A stretch of DNA of 13,641 nucleotides from Candidatus Scybalocola fimicaballi (GTDB lineage: Bacteria; Bacteroidota; Bacteroidia; Bacteroidales; Paludibacteraceae). Position numbers and translations under genes: made by a program. Position 1 is the first letter of the stretch. Each line of letters opens with the position of its first letter. The DNA lies in the NCBI GenBank assembly GCA_002317115.1, contig DCIP01000190.1:1-13641 (forward strand), read 5' to 3'. The notes under the pieces were generated by a model that had not been told where the DNA came from, did not search any database, and saw nothing but the letters and a program-made list of their open reading frames with translations. Below are positions 1 to 6,011 of this stretch, in pieces.

Positions 1-2
1 TT

Positions 3-560
3 GATATCCACGCGTCGAACATCTTCCTTAGAGAGGTGCCACAGGTGAGAATCAACGTCAACTGCGCTGATTTGCTTGTGCCATACGGTAAGGAGCTAAA
101 TGTGGATTTCATCTGGATTCACGAGGCTGCCACAGTGCTTGAGAGCACTCTTGCCCATTCGCTTAACTCTTCAGGTACACCTTGTTTGGTGGTTGAAATG
201 GGTGTGGGTATGCGAATAACACGTCATTACGGCACAGATCTTTTGAACGGTATTCTTCAGCTTCTTAAATCGCTTGGATTCTATAAGGGCGACGTGAAAT
301 TGGAATCAAAGGAGCAGTTTGTCAGCACACAGGGTGAGGTGGAATTCCTTAACGCCGGCTGTTCTGGAGTGTTCATCCCGTCGATCGACAACAACCAGTG
401 GATGAAGAAAGGCGAGGAGATTGGAGAAATCGTGAGCGCTCTTGAAGGCAAGGTGCTGGAGAAAGTGGTCAGCCCATGTGATGGACTTGTGTTTACTCTA
501 CGTGCTTATCCTATTGTATACGAGGGATCGTTGATGGCACGTATTTTCAAAAAGAACTAA
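3..560 (+). CDS. M14-type succinylglutamate desuccinylase/aspartoacylase family protein, 5' end outside window
   Basis: The reading frame is open from the first complete codon (position 3), so the gene begins upstream; a GTG at 36 is an internal Val codon. The visible 185 residues start with DIHAS, matching the Asp-x-His zinc-ligand motif of the AstE/AspA branch of M14 zinc hydrolases. The sequence CLVVEMG follows, with Glu (visible residue 65, codon 195-197) at the place of the catalytic base. The C-terminal 70 residues form the small beta domain typical of this family, which resembles a lipoyl/biotinyl barrel (GEEIGEIVSALEGKVLEKVVSP). Family members remove acyl groups from N-acyl amino acids or similar amides; the substrate cannot be read from sequence. 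It lies 34 bases before a paralogue in the same orientation, probably in one operon. The half that would carry HxxE is not visible. Confidence 0.82.
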   Translation, partial: DIHASNIFLREVPQVRINVNCADLLVPYGKELNVDFIWIHEAATVLESTLAHSLNSSGTPCLVVEMGVGMRITRHYGTDLLNGILQLLKSLGFYKGDVKLESKEQFVSTQGEVEFLNAGCSGVFIPSIDNNQWMKKGEEIGEIVSALEGKVLEKVVSPCDGLVFTLRAYPIVYEGSLMARIFKKN

Positions 561-594
561 GTCCAAAAGAATAAAAGCCCAAAAGATTATTGCA

Positions 595-1524
595 ATGGAA
601 AAGAAGATTATATATAAGATGAGCTCCCCTTACAGAGACGAGTTCAGAATCACTGGATATGAGTTTGGAGAGGGAGAAAAGACAGTCGCTATTGTCGGAG
701 CGATGCGTGGCGACGAGATTCAGCAGCAGTACGTCTGCGCACAGATTGTAAACAGACTTACTAAGCTTGAGAAGGAAGGTAAGATTGACAAGGGATGCAA
801 GATTCTTGTCATTCCGAGTGCCAACCCATTTTCTATGAACCTTGAGAAGAGATTCTGGTCGATGGACAACACTGATATCAACCGTATGTTCCCAGGTTAC
901 GACAAGGGAGAGACTACACAGAGAATCGCAGCAGCGTTGTTTGACACATTGAAAAACTATACTTACGGAATTCAGTTGGCAAGTTTCTATATGCCAGGTG
1001 AGTTCGTTCCCCACGTCAGAATGCTTGACACAGGATATCAGGATACAGCCGACGCGAAGTTTTTTGAGTTGCCTTACATCTACGTGAGAAAGCCACGTCC
1101 GTACGACAGCACAATGCTCAACTACAACTGGCAGATCTGGAACACATTCGCCTTTTCAATCTATTCCGGCCTTACAAACCAGCTAAACACTGATTTGGCA
1201 GAAGAGACAATCCATGCCATCTTCCGATTCATGGATAGAAAGAAGATTATCAACGACGTGCATCGTCATGGCTATGTGTCGGAGATTGTCACAGATGAGA
1301 ACCATGTTGTGGTACGCAGCCAAAAGGCAGGTTTCTATACAAAACTGATTTCGGCAAACCATGCTGTCGAGAAGGGTGATTTGATAGCAAAGATAGTTGA
1401 TCCGTACAATGGAGAGACAATAGAGGAGATCAAGTCGCCATGCAAAGGAATCATTTTTTTTGCTCACTACCGACCATTAGTGTTGGAAGATACAGTAGTT
1501 TTCAGAATAATCGAGGTTAAATGA
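595..1524 (+). CDS. M14-type succinylglutamate desuccinylase/aspartoacylase paralogue lacking zinc and catalytic residues (predicted pseudoenzyme)
   Basis: This 309-residue protein has the family fold throughout: a GAMRGDE motif (35-41), NP (77-78), the substrate-loop signature TDINRMFPG (93-101), and a C-terminal barrel domain (about 240-309) ending like its neighbour (SPCKGIIFF versus SPCDGLVFT). Key residues are missing. The first zinc ligand, His of HGxE, is Arg38 although Glu41 remains. The DxH motif reads IQL (126-128), placing Leu128 at the second His; the neighbour has DIH there followed by the same Ala-Ser. The expected catalytic Glu aligns with Ile189. Conserved substrate-side residues (Asn96, Arg97) persist. 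I infer a non-catalytic partner or regulator of the upstream enzyme, or a binding protein, rather than a decaying gene, because the frame is intact. A strong terminator follows about 80 bases later. Confidence 0.85.
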   Translation: MEKKIIYKMSSPYRDEFRITGYEFGEGEKTVAIVGAMRGDEIQQQYVCAQIVNRLTKLEKEGKIDKGCKILVIPSANPFSMNLEKRFWSMDNTDINRMFPGYDKGETTQRIAAALFDTLKNYTYGIQLASFYMPGEFVPHVRMLDTGYQDTADAKFFELPYIYVRKPRPYDSTMLNYNWQIWNTFAFSIYSGLTNQLNTDLAEETIHAIFRFMDRKKIINDVHRHGYVSEIVTDENHVVVRSQKAGFYTKLISANHAVEKGDLIAKIVDPYNGETIEEIKSPCKGIIFFAHYRPLVLEDTVVFRIIEVK

Positions 1525-1604
1525 TTCCTGTAAGATTTCAGTCGTGCATAAATTAACGCACATGTTAAAATAGTCAATTGATGACATTTCATTGCTATTT
1601 CTTG

Positions 1605-1641
1605 CGTCGTGGCTACCGTGTTGGCAGTCACGACGTTTTTT
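1605..1641 (+). terminator. Rho-independent terminator after the M14 gene pair
   Basis: A 7-bp GC-rich stem (CGTCGTG 1605-1611 with CACGACG 1629-1635) encloses an inner stem (1612-1617 with 1623-1628, one mismatch and one G-T pair) and a 5-nt loop, followed directly by six T (1636-1641). It ends the upstream operon, 80 bases after the stop codon. Confidence 0.8.
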
Positions 1642-1717
1642 CATTTTGTGTATTAAGTGTATTTTTGTGGATTATTTATGCTTTTTTACGTAAATGTTAT
1701 AAGATTTACGATTTTAA

Positions 1718-2131
1718 CGCCTATATTTTTGTTTGCTTGTATATCCCGTTACTACATTATCTAACCACAGATTCGGAATCTTTTATTTATCTATCCCAGC
1801 ATTGTTTGCCTATAAGTTTGATTTAGGTTCAGTCTCTTTGGCTCCACAGGTTGGACCTGTTCTTAATATTGCAGTATCAGGTTCTTCAAAGGAAGATTTC
1901 GGTGATGGAGCATCAAACTATTCGACGTTTGAGATGGGAGGAACAAGAGGAAGAGTTAACGCGAGTGGTCGTATGGGACTTTGTCTAGGCTTTGGCGACA
2001 AGTTAAGACTAGGTTTTGGTTATGATATGGGCTTTGGATCTGATGACTCTGGCAAAATTTCTAACAAGTTGTCAAATGCCTATGGAACTATAACTTGTTA
2101 TTTCAACTCCAGCAAATCGTCTGAGAAGTAA
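1718..2131 (+). pseudogene. C-terminal relic of an outer-membrane beta-barrel (porin family) protein
   Basis: The frame is open from 1718 (after TAA at 1715) to TAA at 2129-2131. From about 1772 the translation resembles the last half of small Bacteroidota outer-membrane beta-barrel proteins: FYLSIPALFAYKF (the common IP..lkYkf strand), LAPQVGPVLNIAVSG, then alternating strands with GLCLGFGDKLRLGFGYDMGFG and a final strand. No signal peptide and no N-terminal strands exist; the upstream 75 bases are AT-rich without homology, and a terminator lies just before that. The only in-frame near-start is TTG at 1733, in a peptide unlike an export signal. I read this as a 5'-truncated gene. A short expressed fragment cannot be excluded, but without a signal peptide it could not reach the outer membrane. 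Confidence 0.6.
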
Positions 2132-2182
2132 GTATTTCTGTGTTTTCACAGACTAATGTATGCGAGGCTAATGCAAATTTTG

Positions 2183-2190
2183 TATCTTTG
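2183..2190 (+). promoter_or_regulatory. Bacteroidota -7 element (TATCTTTG) upstream of the FKBP gene
   Basis: TATCTTTG matches the TAnnTTTG consensus of the primary sigma factor and lies 18 bases before the ATG at 2209, implying a very short leader. No clear TTTG is seen about 19-21 bases further upstream, so the match is to one half of the promoter only. Confidence 0.5.
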
Positions 2191-2208
2191 TCGTAAAACA
2201 ATTTAGTT

Positions 2209-2607
2209 ATGGCAAAAGATAATTACAAATTGGAGAATGAGGCTTTTCTTGTTGAGATTGCTAAGAATCCGGAGGTAAAAGCTCTTCCAAAAGGAATCTA
2301 TTATAAAGTGTTGGCGACGGGAGACGGCAAGACAGCCCAGACAGCGGCAGTGGTATCTGTATACTATCGTGGCTCACTGATTGATGGCAGAGTCTTCGAC
2401 GACAATACCAAGCAGGGTTATGCAGACGCCTTCAGATTGCGTGAACTGATCACAGGTTGGCAGATTGCGATTCCTAAAATGCACGAAGGCGACAAATGGG
2501 AAATCTATATCCCGTCGGAATTGGGCTACGGAAAACGTGGATGTCCACCAGATATTCCAGGCAATTCTACATTGATTTTTGAGATTGAGTTAGTGAAAGT
2601 GAATTAG
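2209..2607 (+). CDS. FKBP-type peptidyl-prolyl cis-trans isomerase, cytoplasmic
   Basis: This is a 132-residue single-domain FKBP that would catalyse cis-trans isomerisation of Xaa-Pro bonds. The core runs from about residue 46 to 130: VYYRGSLIDGRVFDDN (51-66) with Tyr52, Phe63 and Asp64 at pocket positions, ELITGWQIAIPKM (79-91) with the pocket-floor Trp84, IPSELGYGKRG (101-111) with Tyr107, and the closing strand STLIFEIELV (120-129). A 45-residue N-terminal segment precedes the core. No signal peptide or lipobox is present, so it should stay in the cytoplasm, unlike many larger exported Bacteroidota FKBPs. The ATG start is supported by the -7 element 18 bases upstream. It is a single gene, isolated from neighbours by the OMP relic and by the AbiF unit. 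The last base of its TAG stop is also the first base of a GTAG hairpin repeat. Confidence 0.92.
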   Translation: MAKDNYKLENEAFLVEIAKNPEVKALPKGIYYKVLATGDGKTAQTAAVVSVYYRGSLIDGRVFDDNTKQGYADAFRLRELITGWQIAIPKMHEGDKWEIYIPSELGYGKRGCPPDIPGNSTLIFEIELVKVN

Positions 2608-2631
2608 TAGGGGCGAGCCTTGTGCTCGCCC
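2607..2631 (+). repeat. REP-like hairpin with GTAG foot, directly after the FKBP gene
   Basis: GTAG (2607-2610) is followed by a perfect 7-bp stem, GGGCGAG (2611-2617) with CTCGCCC (2625-2631), and a 7-nt loop. GTAG at the foot of a hairpin is the mark of REP elements recognised by RAYT transposases. The element starts on the last base of the FKBP stop codon. There is no T tract after it, so it is not a standard terminator, though it could protect the mRNA 3' end. Confidence 0.6.
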
Positions 2632-2653
2632 ATTATGAATTTTGATATAAAAT

Positions 2654-2684
2654 TTTGCAATACCAAAATTTATATATAGTTTTG
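2654..2684 (+). promoter_or_regulatory. Bacteroidota primary-sigma promoter for the AbiF-associated small RNA
   Basis: A -33 TTTG (2654-2657) is separated by exactly 19 bases from a -7 TAGTTTTG (2677-2684, TAnnTTTG). This is a full match to the Bacteroidota consensus. Transcription should start near 2690-2693, just before a GC-rich hairpin and 65-68 bases before the abiF-like ATG. Confidence 0.75.
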
Positions 2685-2690
2685 CAACAC

Positions 2691-2742
2691 TAGAACCCGC
2701 CAAGCCTCTCGTTGATGCTCAAATGTGCGGGTCGTTTTTTTT
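2691..2742 (+). ncRNA. Candidate AbiF-associated structured small RNA ending in an intrinsic terminator
   Basis: Directly after a consensus promoter lies a segment of about 52 bases with an outer 6-bp stem, ACCCGC (2695-2700) with GCGGGT (2727-2732), followed by CG and eight T (2735-2742). The 26-nt enclosed region contains a second small hairpin, TTGA (2712-2715) with TCAA (2719-2722) and a 3-nt loop. Promoter, compact fold and T tract together suggest a discrete RNA rather than a leader. Conserved small RNAs have been described next to abiF genes, and RNA antitoxins for AbiF-type HEPN toxins have been reported; assignment to a named family needs a covariance search. Read-through of this terminator would supply the abiF mRNA, so the RNA may act both as attenuator and in trans. 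The exact 5' end is inferred. Confidence 0.65.
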
Positions 2743-2757
2743 AATTTTAATTTTATT

Positions 2758-3660
2758 ATGATTGGAACAGTACCATTTAGTAAAGGTTTTACTAATTCTA
2801 GTGATCTCGTTTCTTTGCTTCTGTCAAGAGGTTTAACTATTGAAGATATCCAAAAATCTATTGACTATATTGATAATATAGGCTACTATAGACTTTCCGC
2901 TTATATGTATCCTTTATTAGAGATGCCCAAATCTAACCATCAGTATAAGCGTAATGCTTCATTTAGTAAGGTTATGATGCTTTACCGTTTTGATAAGAAA
3001 CTGCGAACTTTTATGTTTAATGAAATTGAAAAAATAGAAGTCGCAGTAAGAAGCAAAATTGTTAATATCGGATGTGAAGTGATAGGATCTCCATTTTGGA
3101 TGACTGATACTTCAAATTTTATTAATCCATCAAAATTTAATAAAAGTTTAGAACTTATTAATAATGAACTACGTCATTCAAGAGAAGACTTCATAATTCA
3201 TTTTAAGTCAACATATTCTAATCCATATCCCCCAGCTTGGATCCTATCTGAAATTTTGCCTTTCGGAGTTATTACTAGTATTTTTGCTAATATGAAAGAC
3301 AAAAAAATCAAAAAAATGATTGCACAAACATTTGACTTACAAATAGCTCCGTTTGAATCTTGGTTGACGATAGTGACTCTTACTAGAAATGCATGTTGTC
3401 ATCATTCACGAGTTTGGAATAAACAGAATACAATACGTGCTACTATGCCTAATAAAATAGTTCGTCCATGGATCACTTTGCCAACAGATAGTTTACGCAT
3501 ATATTTTAATATCTGTATTATTAAGTATTTCCTTAATGTCATATCTCCTGGCAATGATATGTTTGCAAAACTTCGTTGGCTTTTTATTGAGTTTCCTGAA
3601 ATTGACCTTGCTGCTATGGGTTTCCCAAAAGGTTGGGAGTTAGAACCTCTATGGAGATAG
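2758..3660 (+). CDS. AbiF/AbiD-type abortive-infection protein (Abi_2, HEPN RNase-like)
   Basis: This 300-residue protein has the Abi_2 pattern along its length: an N-terminal IDYIDNIGYYRLSAYMYPL block (36-54), IEKIEVAVRSKI (90-101), PPAWILSEILPFGVITSIF (158-176), and RNACCHHSRVWN (210-221). The last contains R210-x4-H215, the HEPN ribonuclease motif. Such proteins arrest growth or kill the infected cell, presumably by RNA cleavage. I chose ATG 2758; a longer frame from GTG 2725 would place the start inside the terminator stem of the upstream small RNA. A promoter and candidate RNA lie immediately upstream, and no protein antitoxin gene is adjacent. The gene is visibly more AT-rich than its housekeeping neighbours (AAT, AAA, TTA, ATA codons), consistent with acquisition between the FKBP gene and tgt. 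Specificity, trigger and target RNA are unknown. Confidence 0.88.
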   Translation: MIGTVPFSKGFTNSSDLVSLLLSRGLTIEDIQKSIDYIDNIGYYRLSAYMYPLLEMPKSNHQYKRNASFSKVMMLYRFDKKLRTFMFNEIEKIEVAVRSKIVNIGCEVIGSPFWMTDTSNFINPSKFNKSLELINNELRHSREDFIIHFKSTYSNPYPPAWILSEILPFGVITSIFANMKDKKIKKMIAQTFDLQIAPFESWLTIVTLTRNACCHHSRVWNKQNTIRATMPNKIVRPWITLPTDSLRIYFNICIIKYFLNVISPGNDMFAKLRWLFIEFPEIDLAAMGFPKGWELEPLWR

Positions 3661-3669
3661 ATGTTTCTT

Positions 3670-3703
3670 GAGTTGCACAACTCGCAAAAAAATCGTTAAT
3701 TTG
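3670..3703 (+). promoter_or_regulatory. Putative tgt promoter region with a short inverted repeat
   Basis: TTAATTTG (3696-3703) differs from TAnnTTTG at one fixed position. A TTG (3673-3675) lies 20 bases upstream at the -33 place. The -33 copy sits inside GAGTTG-CA-CAACTC (3670-3683), a 6-bp inverted repeat that could be an operator or chance. It lies 26 bases before the tgt ATG. Confidence 0.4.
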
Positions 3704-3729
3704 CATAAAATTATCGAAATTTAGAAAAC

Positions 3730-4860
3730 ATGAAGTTCGACCTTCAATATACAGATCCGAATAGCAAAGCACGTGCTGGTGTAATCACTACTGACCACGG
3801 CACTATCGAGACTCCAATCTTTATGCCAGTTGGTACGCTTGGCTCCGTTAAGGGAGTGCATCAGCGTGAACTACGTGATGATATCAAGGCACAGATTATT
3901 CTTGGCAACACTTACCATTTATATCTTCGTCCGGGACTCGATGTGCTTCGTAAAGCAGGCGGATTGCATAAGTTTAACGGTTGGGATCGCCCGATCCTTA
4001 CTGATAGTGGTGGATTTCAAGTTTTTTCCCTTTCTGGACAAAGAAAGTTAACTGAGGAGGGATGTATCTTCCGTTCTCATATCGACGGTTCAAAACATAT
4101 CTTCACTCCAGAAAATGTTGTTGACACTCAGCGTGTTATTGGCGCTGATATAATTATGGCTCTCGACGAGTGTACTCCAGGTACAGCCGATTACAACTAT
4201 GCTAAGAAGAGTCTTGACATGACTCTTCGTTGGCTCGACCGTGGACTAAAGCACTTTGATGAGACTGAGCCTTTGTATGGTTATAGTCAGACGTTCTTCC
4301 CAATTGTTCAGGGATGTACCTATAAGGATTTGCGTGAGAAGGCCGCGGAGACAGTGGCGTCTAAAAACCGTGAGGGTTATGCCATTGGAGGACTTGCAGT
4401 TGGTGAGCCAGCAGAGGTGATGTATGAGATGATTGAGGTTGTCAATAAGATTCTTCCTACAGACAAACCACGTTATTTGATGGGTGTCGGTACTCCTACC
4501 AACCTTCTTGAGGCTATTGAGCGTGGTGTGGATATGTTCGACTGTGTGATGCCTACAAGAAATGGACGCAACGGATGGCTCTTTACTGCCAACGGCACAA
4601 TGAATATGAAAAATCAGAAGTGGAAGGATGATTTCACTCCACTTGATCCTGAAAGCGACTGCTACGTCGACCAGGTTTACACTAAAGCGTACCTTCGTCA
4701 TCTTTTCGTAAGTGATGAACTTTTGGCTATGCAGATTGCGTCGATCCACAATCTTGCTTTCTATCTCCGTCTTGTGAAGATGGCACGTCAGCATATCATT
4801 GCCGGTGATTTCTCAACTTGGAAGGCTGAGATGGTAAAGAAATTGAGCGTCAGACTCTAA
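3730..4860 (+). CDS. tgt: Queuine tRNA-ribosyltransferase (tRNA-guanine transglycosylase)
   Basis: The 376-residue length is normal for bacterial Tgt, which exchanges guanine 34 for preQ1 in tRNAs with GUN anticodons. Visible motifs are ILTDSGGFQVFSLSG (89-103) with Asp92 as general acid/base, IVQGC (192-196), GGLAVGE (220-226) for base recognition, and MFDCVMPTRNGRNG (269-282) with nucleophile Asp271. The C-terminal zinc site is atypical: where most bacterial enzymes have CxCxxC, this one reads SDCYVD (309-314), keeping only Cys311, plus His340 in the SIHN motif. From memory, other Bacteroidota Tgt proteins also deviate here, so this is probably lineage-typical. It starts with ATG 27 bases after a near-consensus -7 element, and the permease ATG follows 14 bases after its stop, so the two are likely co-transcribed. 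Confidence 0.97.
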   Translation: MKFDLQYTDPNSKARAGVITTDHGTIETPIFMPVGTLGSVKGVHQRELRDDIKAQIILGNTYHLYLRPGLDVLRKAGGLHKFNGWDRPILTDSGGFQVFSLSGQRKLTEEGCIFRSHIDGSKHIFTPENVVDTQRVIGADIIMALDECTPGTADYNYAKKSLDMTLRWLDRGLKHFDETEPLYGYSQTFFPIVQGCTYKDLREKAAETVASKNREGYAIGGLAVGEPAEVMYEMIEVVNKILPTDKPRYLMGVGTPTNLLEAIERGVDMFDCVMPTRNGRNGWLFTANGTMNMKNQKWKDDFTPLDPESDCYVDQVYTKAYLRHLFVSDELLAMQIASIHNLAFYLRLVKMARQHIIAGDFSTWKAEMVKKLSVRL

Positions 4861-4874
4861 AATAGAAGTTGACT

Positions 4875-5978
4875 ATGAGTAATTTGCCTTTTGTATCGTC
4901 GCCTTGGCTTAAAAAGCTCGACCTTTATATTATCAAGAAAGTGCTTGGAGCATACTTCTTGATGATCGTTTTGCTTGTTAGCGTTGCGATTGTGTTCGAT
5001 ATCTCTGAAAAGATTGATACTCTTGCCGACGCTACATTTAAGGAGATTGTGTTCGACTACTACCTCAATTTCGCATGGTATTTCTCCAACTTGATTTCTC
5101 CGTTGATCACTTTTATTGCAGTCATTTTTATTACATCCCAACTTGCTAATAATTCGGAGATTATCGCCACGTTTGCGTCTGGAATAAGTTTCCACCGTGT
5201 GATGGTGCCTTATTGGATCTCTGCCGCTGTGATTGCAGTTATGACTTTTGTCTTGTCAAGTTTTATCATTCCGCCAGCCAACGAGGTGCGTCTTGATTTC
5301 TTGGCGAAATATAAGAATGCGTATAAACGAGAGACGAATGTCAATAATATACAGTTTGAGGTGGAGAAGGGTGTCATCCTTTATATTGGCACATACGAGA
5401 AGCGAATGAAGCGAGCTTATAGAATGACACTTGAGAAGTTTGATGGCAAAACACTTGTTTCGCGCACCTCTGCACAGTTTGCCGACTACGATACACTTGG
5501 CCATTTTGAGCTTCGTAAGTGGGTGACTCGTGATTTCGTCGGTATGCAGGAAACAATGACCTCTGGAGAACGAAAAGATACGACGCTTAATGTCGACACT
5601 GAGGATTTCTTCGTTTATAAGGAGATGCAGCAGCAGATGACCAATGCCCAGCTTGTACATTACATCGAAAAACAGCGTAGTCGTGGAGTGGGTAGTATCC
5701 AGGAGTTTGAAATTGAATACGAGAAACGACATTCACAACCGTTTGCAGCCTTTATCCTGACCACTATCGGATTTGCGTTGGCAAGTAAGAAGGTGAAGGG
5801 AGGAATGGGTATGAACCTTGGTATCGGATTGGCATTGAGTTTCTCTTATATCCTGTTTGATACCATATCTGCGACCTTTGCAATCAGCGGTGGATTAAGT
5901 CCACGCATAGCAGTGTGGATACCGAATTTCTTGTTCCTTTTGATTGCGATATTCCTATATAGACGAGCACCAAAATAA
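4875..5978 (+). CDS. LptF/LptG-family (YjgP/YjgQ) lipopolysaccharide transport permease
   Basis: This 367-residue inner-membrane protein is predicted to be one of the permease subunits that, with the ATPase LptB, extract LPS from the inner membrane and pass it to LptC. The topology fits the family: TM1 at about 20-42 (VLGAYFLMIVLLVSVAIVFD), TM2-TM3 at about 60-135 with PPANEVR at the end of TM3, a long soluble periplasmic jelly-roll region (about 135-275), then three C-terminal helices with GFALASKKVKGGMGMNLGIG between TM4 and TM5. A TTG two codons upstream is in frame, but ATG 4875 is the better start. It sits 14 bases after tgt, an arrangement also familiar from other Bacteroidota. LptF versus LptG cannot be decided here, and no second permease gene is in the window. 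Confidence 0.88.
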   Translation: MSNLPFVSSPWLKKLDLYIIKKVLGAYFLMIVLLVSVAIVFDISEKIDTLADATFKEIVFDYYLNFAWYFSNLISPLITFIAVIFITSQLANNSEIIATFASGISFHRVMVPYWISAAVIAVMTFVLSSFIIPPANEVRLDFLAKYKNAYKRETNVNNIQFEVEKGVILYIGTYEKRMKRAYRMTLEKFDGKTLVSRTSAQFADYDTLGHFELRKWVTRDFVGMQETMTSGERKDTTLNVDTEDFFVYKEMQQQMTNAQLVHYIEKQRSRGVGSIQEFEIEYEKRHSQPFAAFILTTIGFALASKKVKGGMGMNLGIGLALSFSYILFDTISATFAISGGLSPRIAVWIPNFLFLLIAIFLYRRAPK

Positions 5979-6011
5979 TATACTGTCAAGGTTATCGTTA
6001 ACGTAAACGTT

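Noticed and set aside
547..1014. 155-codon open frame on the minus strand
   Set aside because: It lies opposite the well-supported M14 paralogue and its translation has no family resemblance; it is a shadow of the coding strand.
1578..1826. 82-codon ORF across the terminator after the M14 pair
   Set aside because: It reads through the terminator hairpin and overlaps the better-supported beta-barrel relic in another frame; its translation is aromatic-rich with no pattern.
2137..2152. Small hairpin (CTGTG-TTTT-CACAG) after the barrel relic
   Set aside because: Only 6 bp and no T tract follows, so there is no support for a terminator.
2725..2757. Longer start (GTG 2725) for the AbiF-type gene
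   Set aside because: It falls inside the terminator stem of the upstream small RNA and adds a Phe/Asn-rich tail encoded by the T tract; ATG 2758 is preceded by A/T-rich sequence and fits family starts.
5985..6011. GTTAACG/AACGTT-like repeats before the carboxyltransferase start as an operator
   Set aside because: The repeats are short and overlapping in AT-rich sequence, with no promoter consensus beside them.
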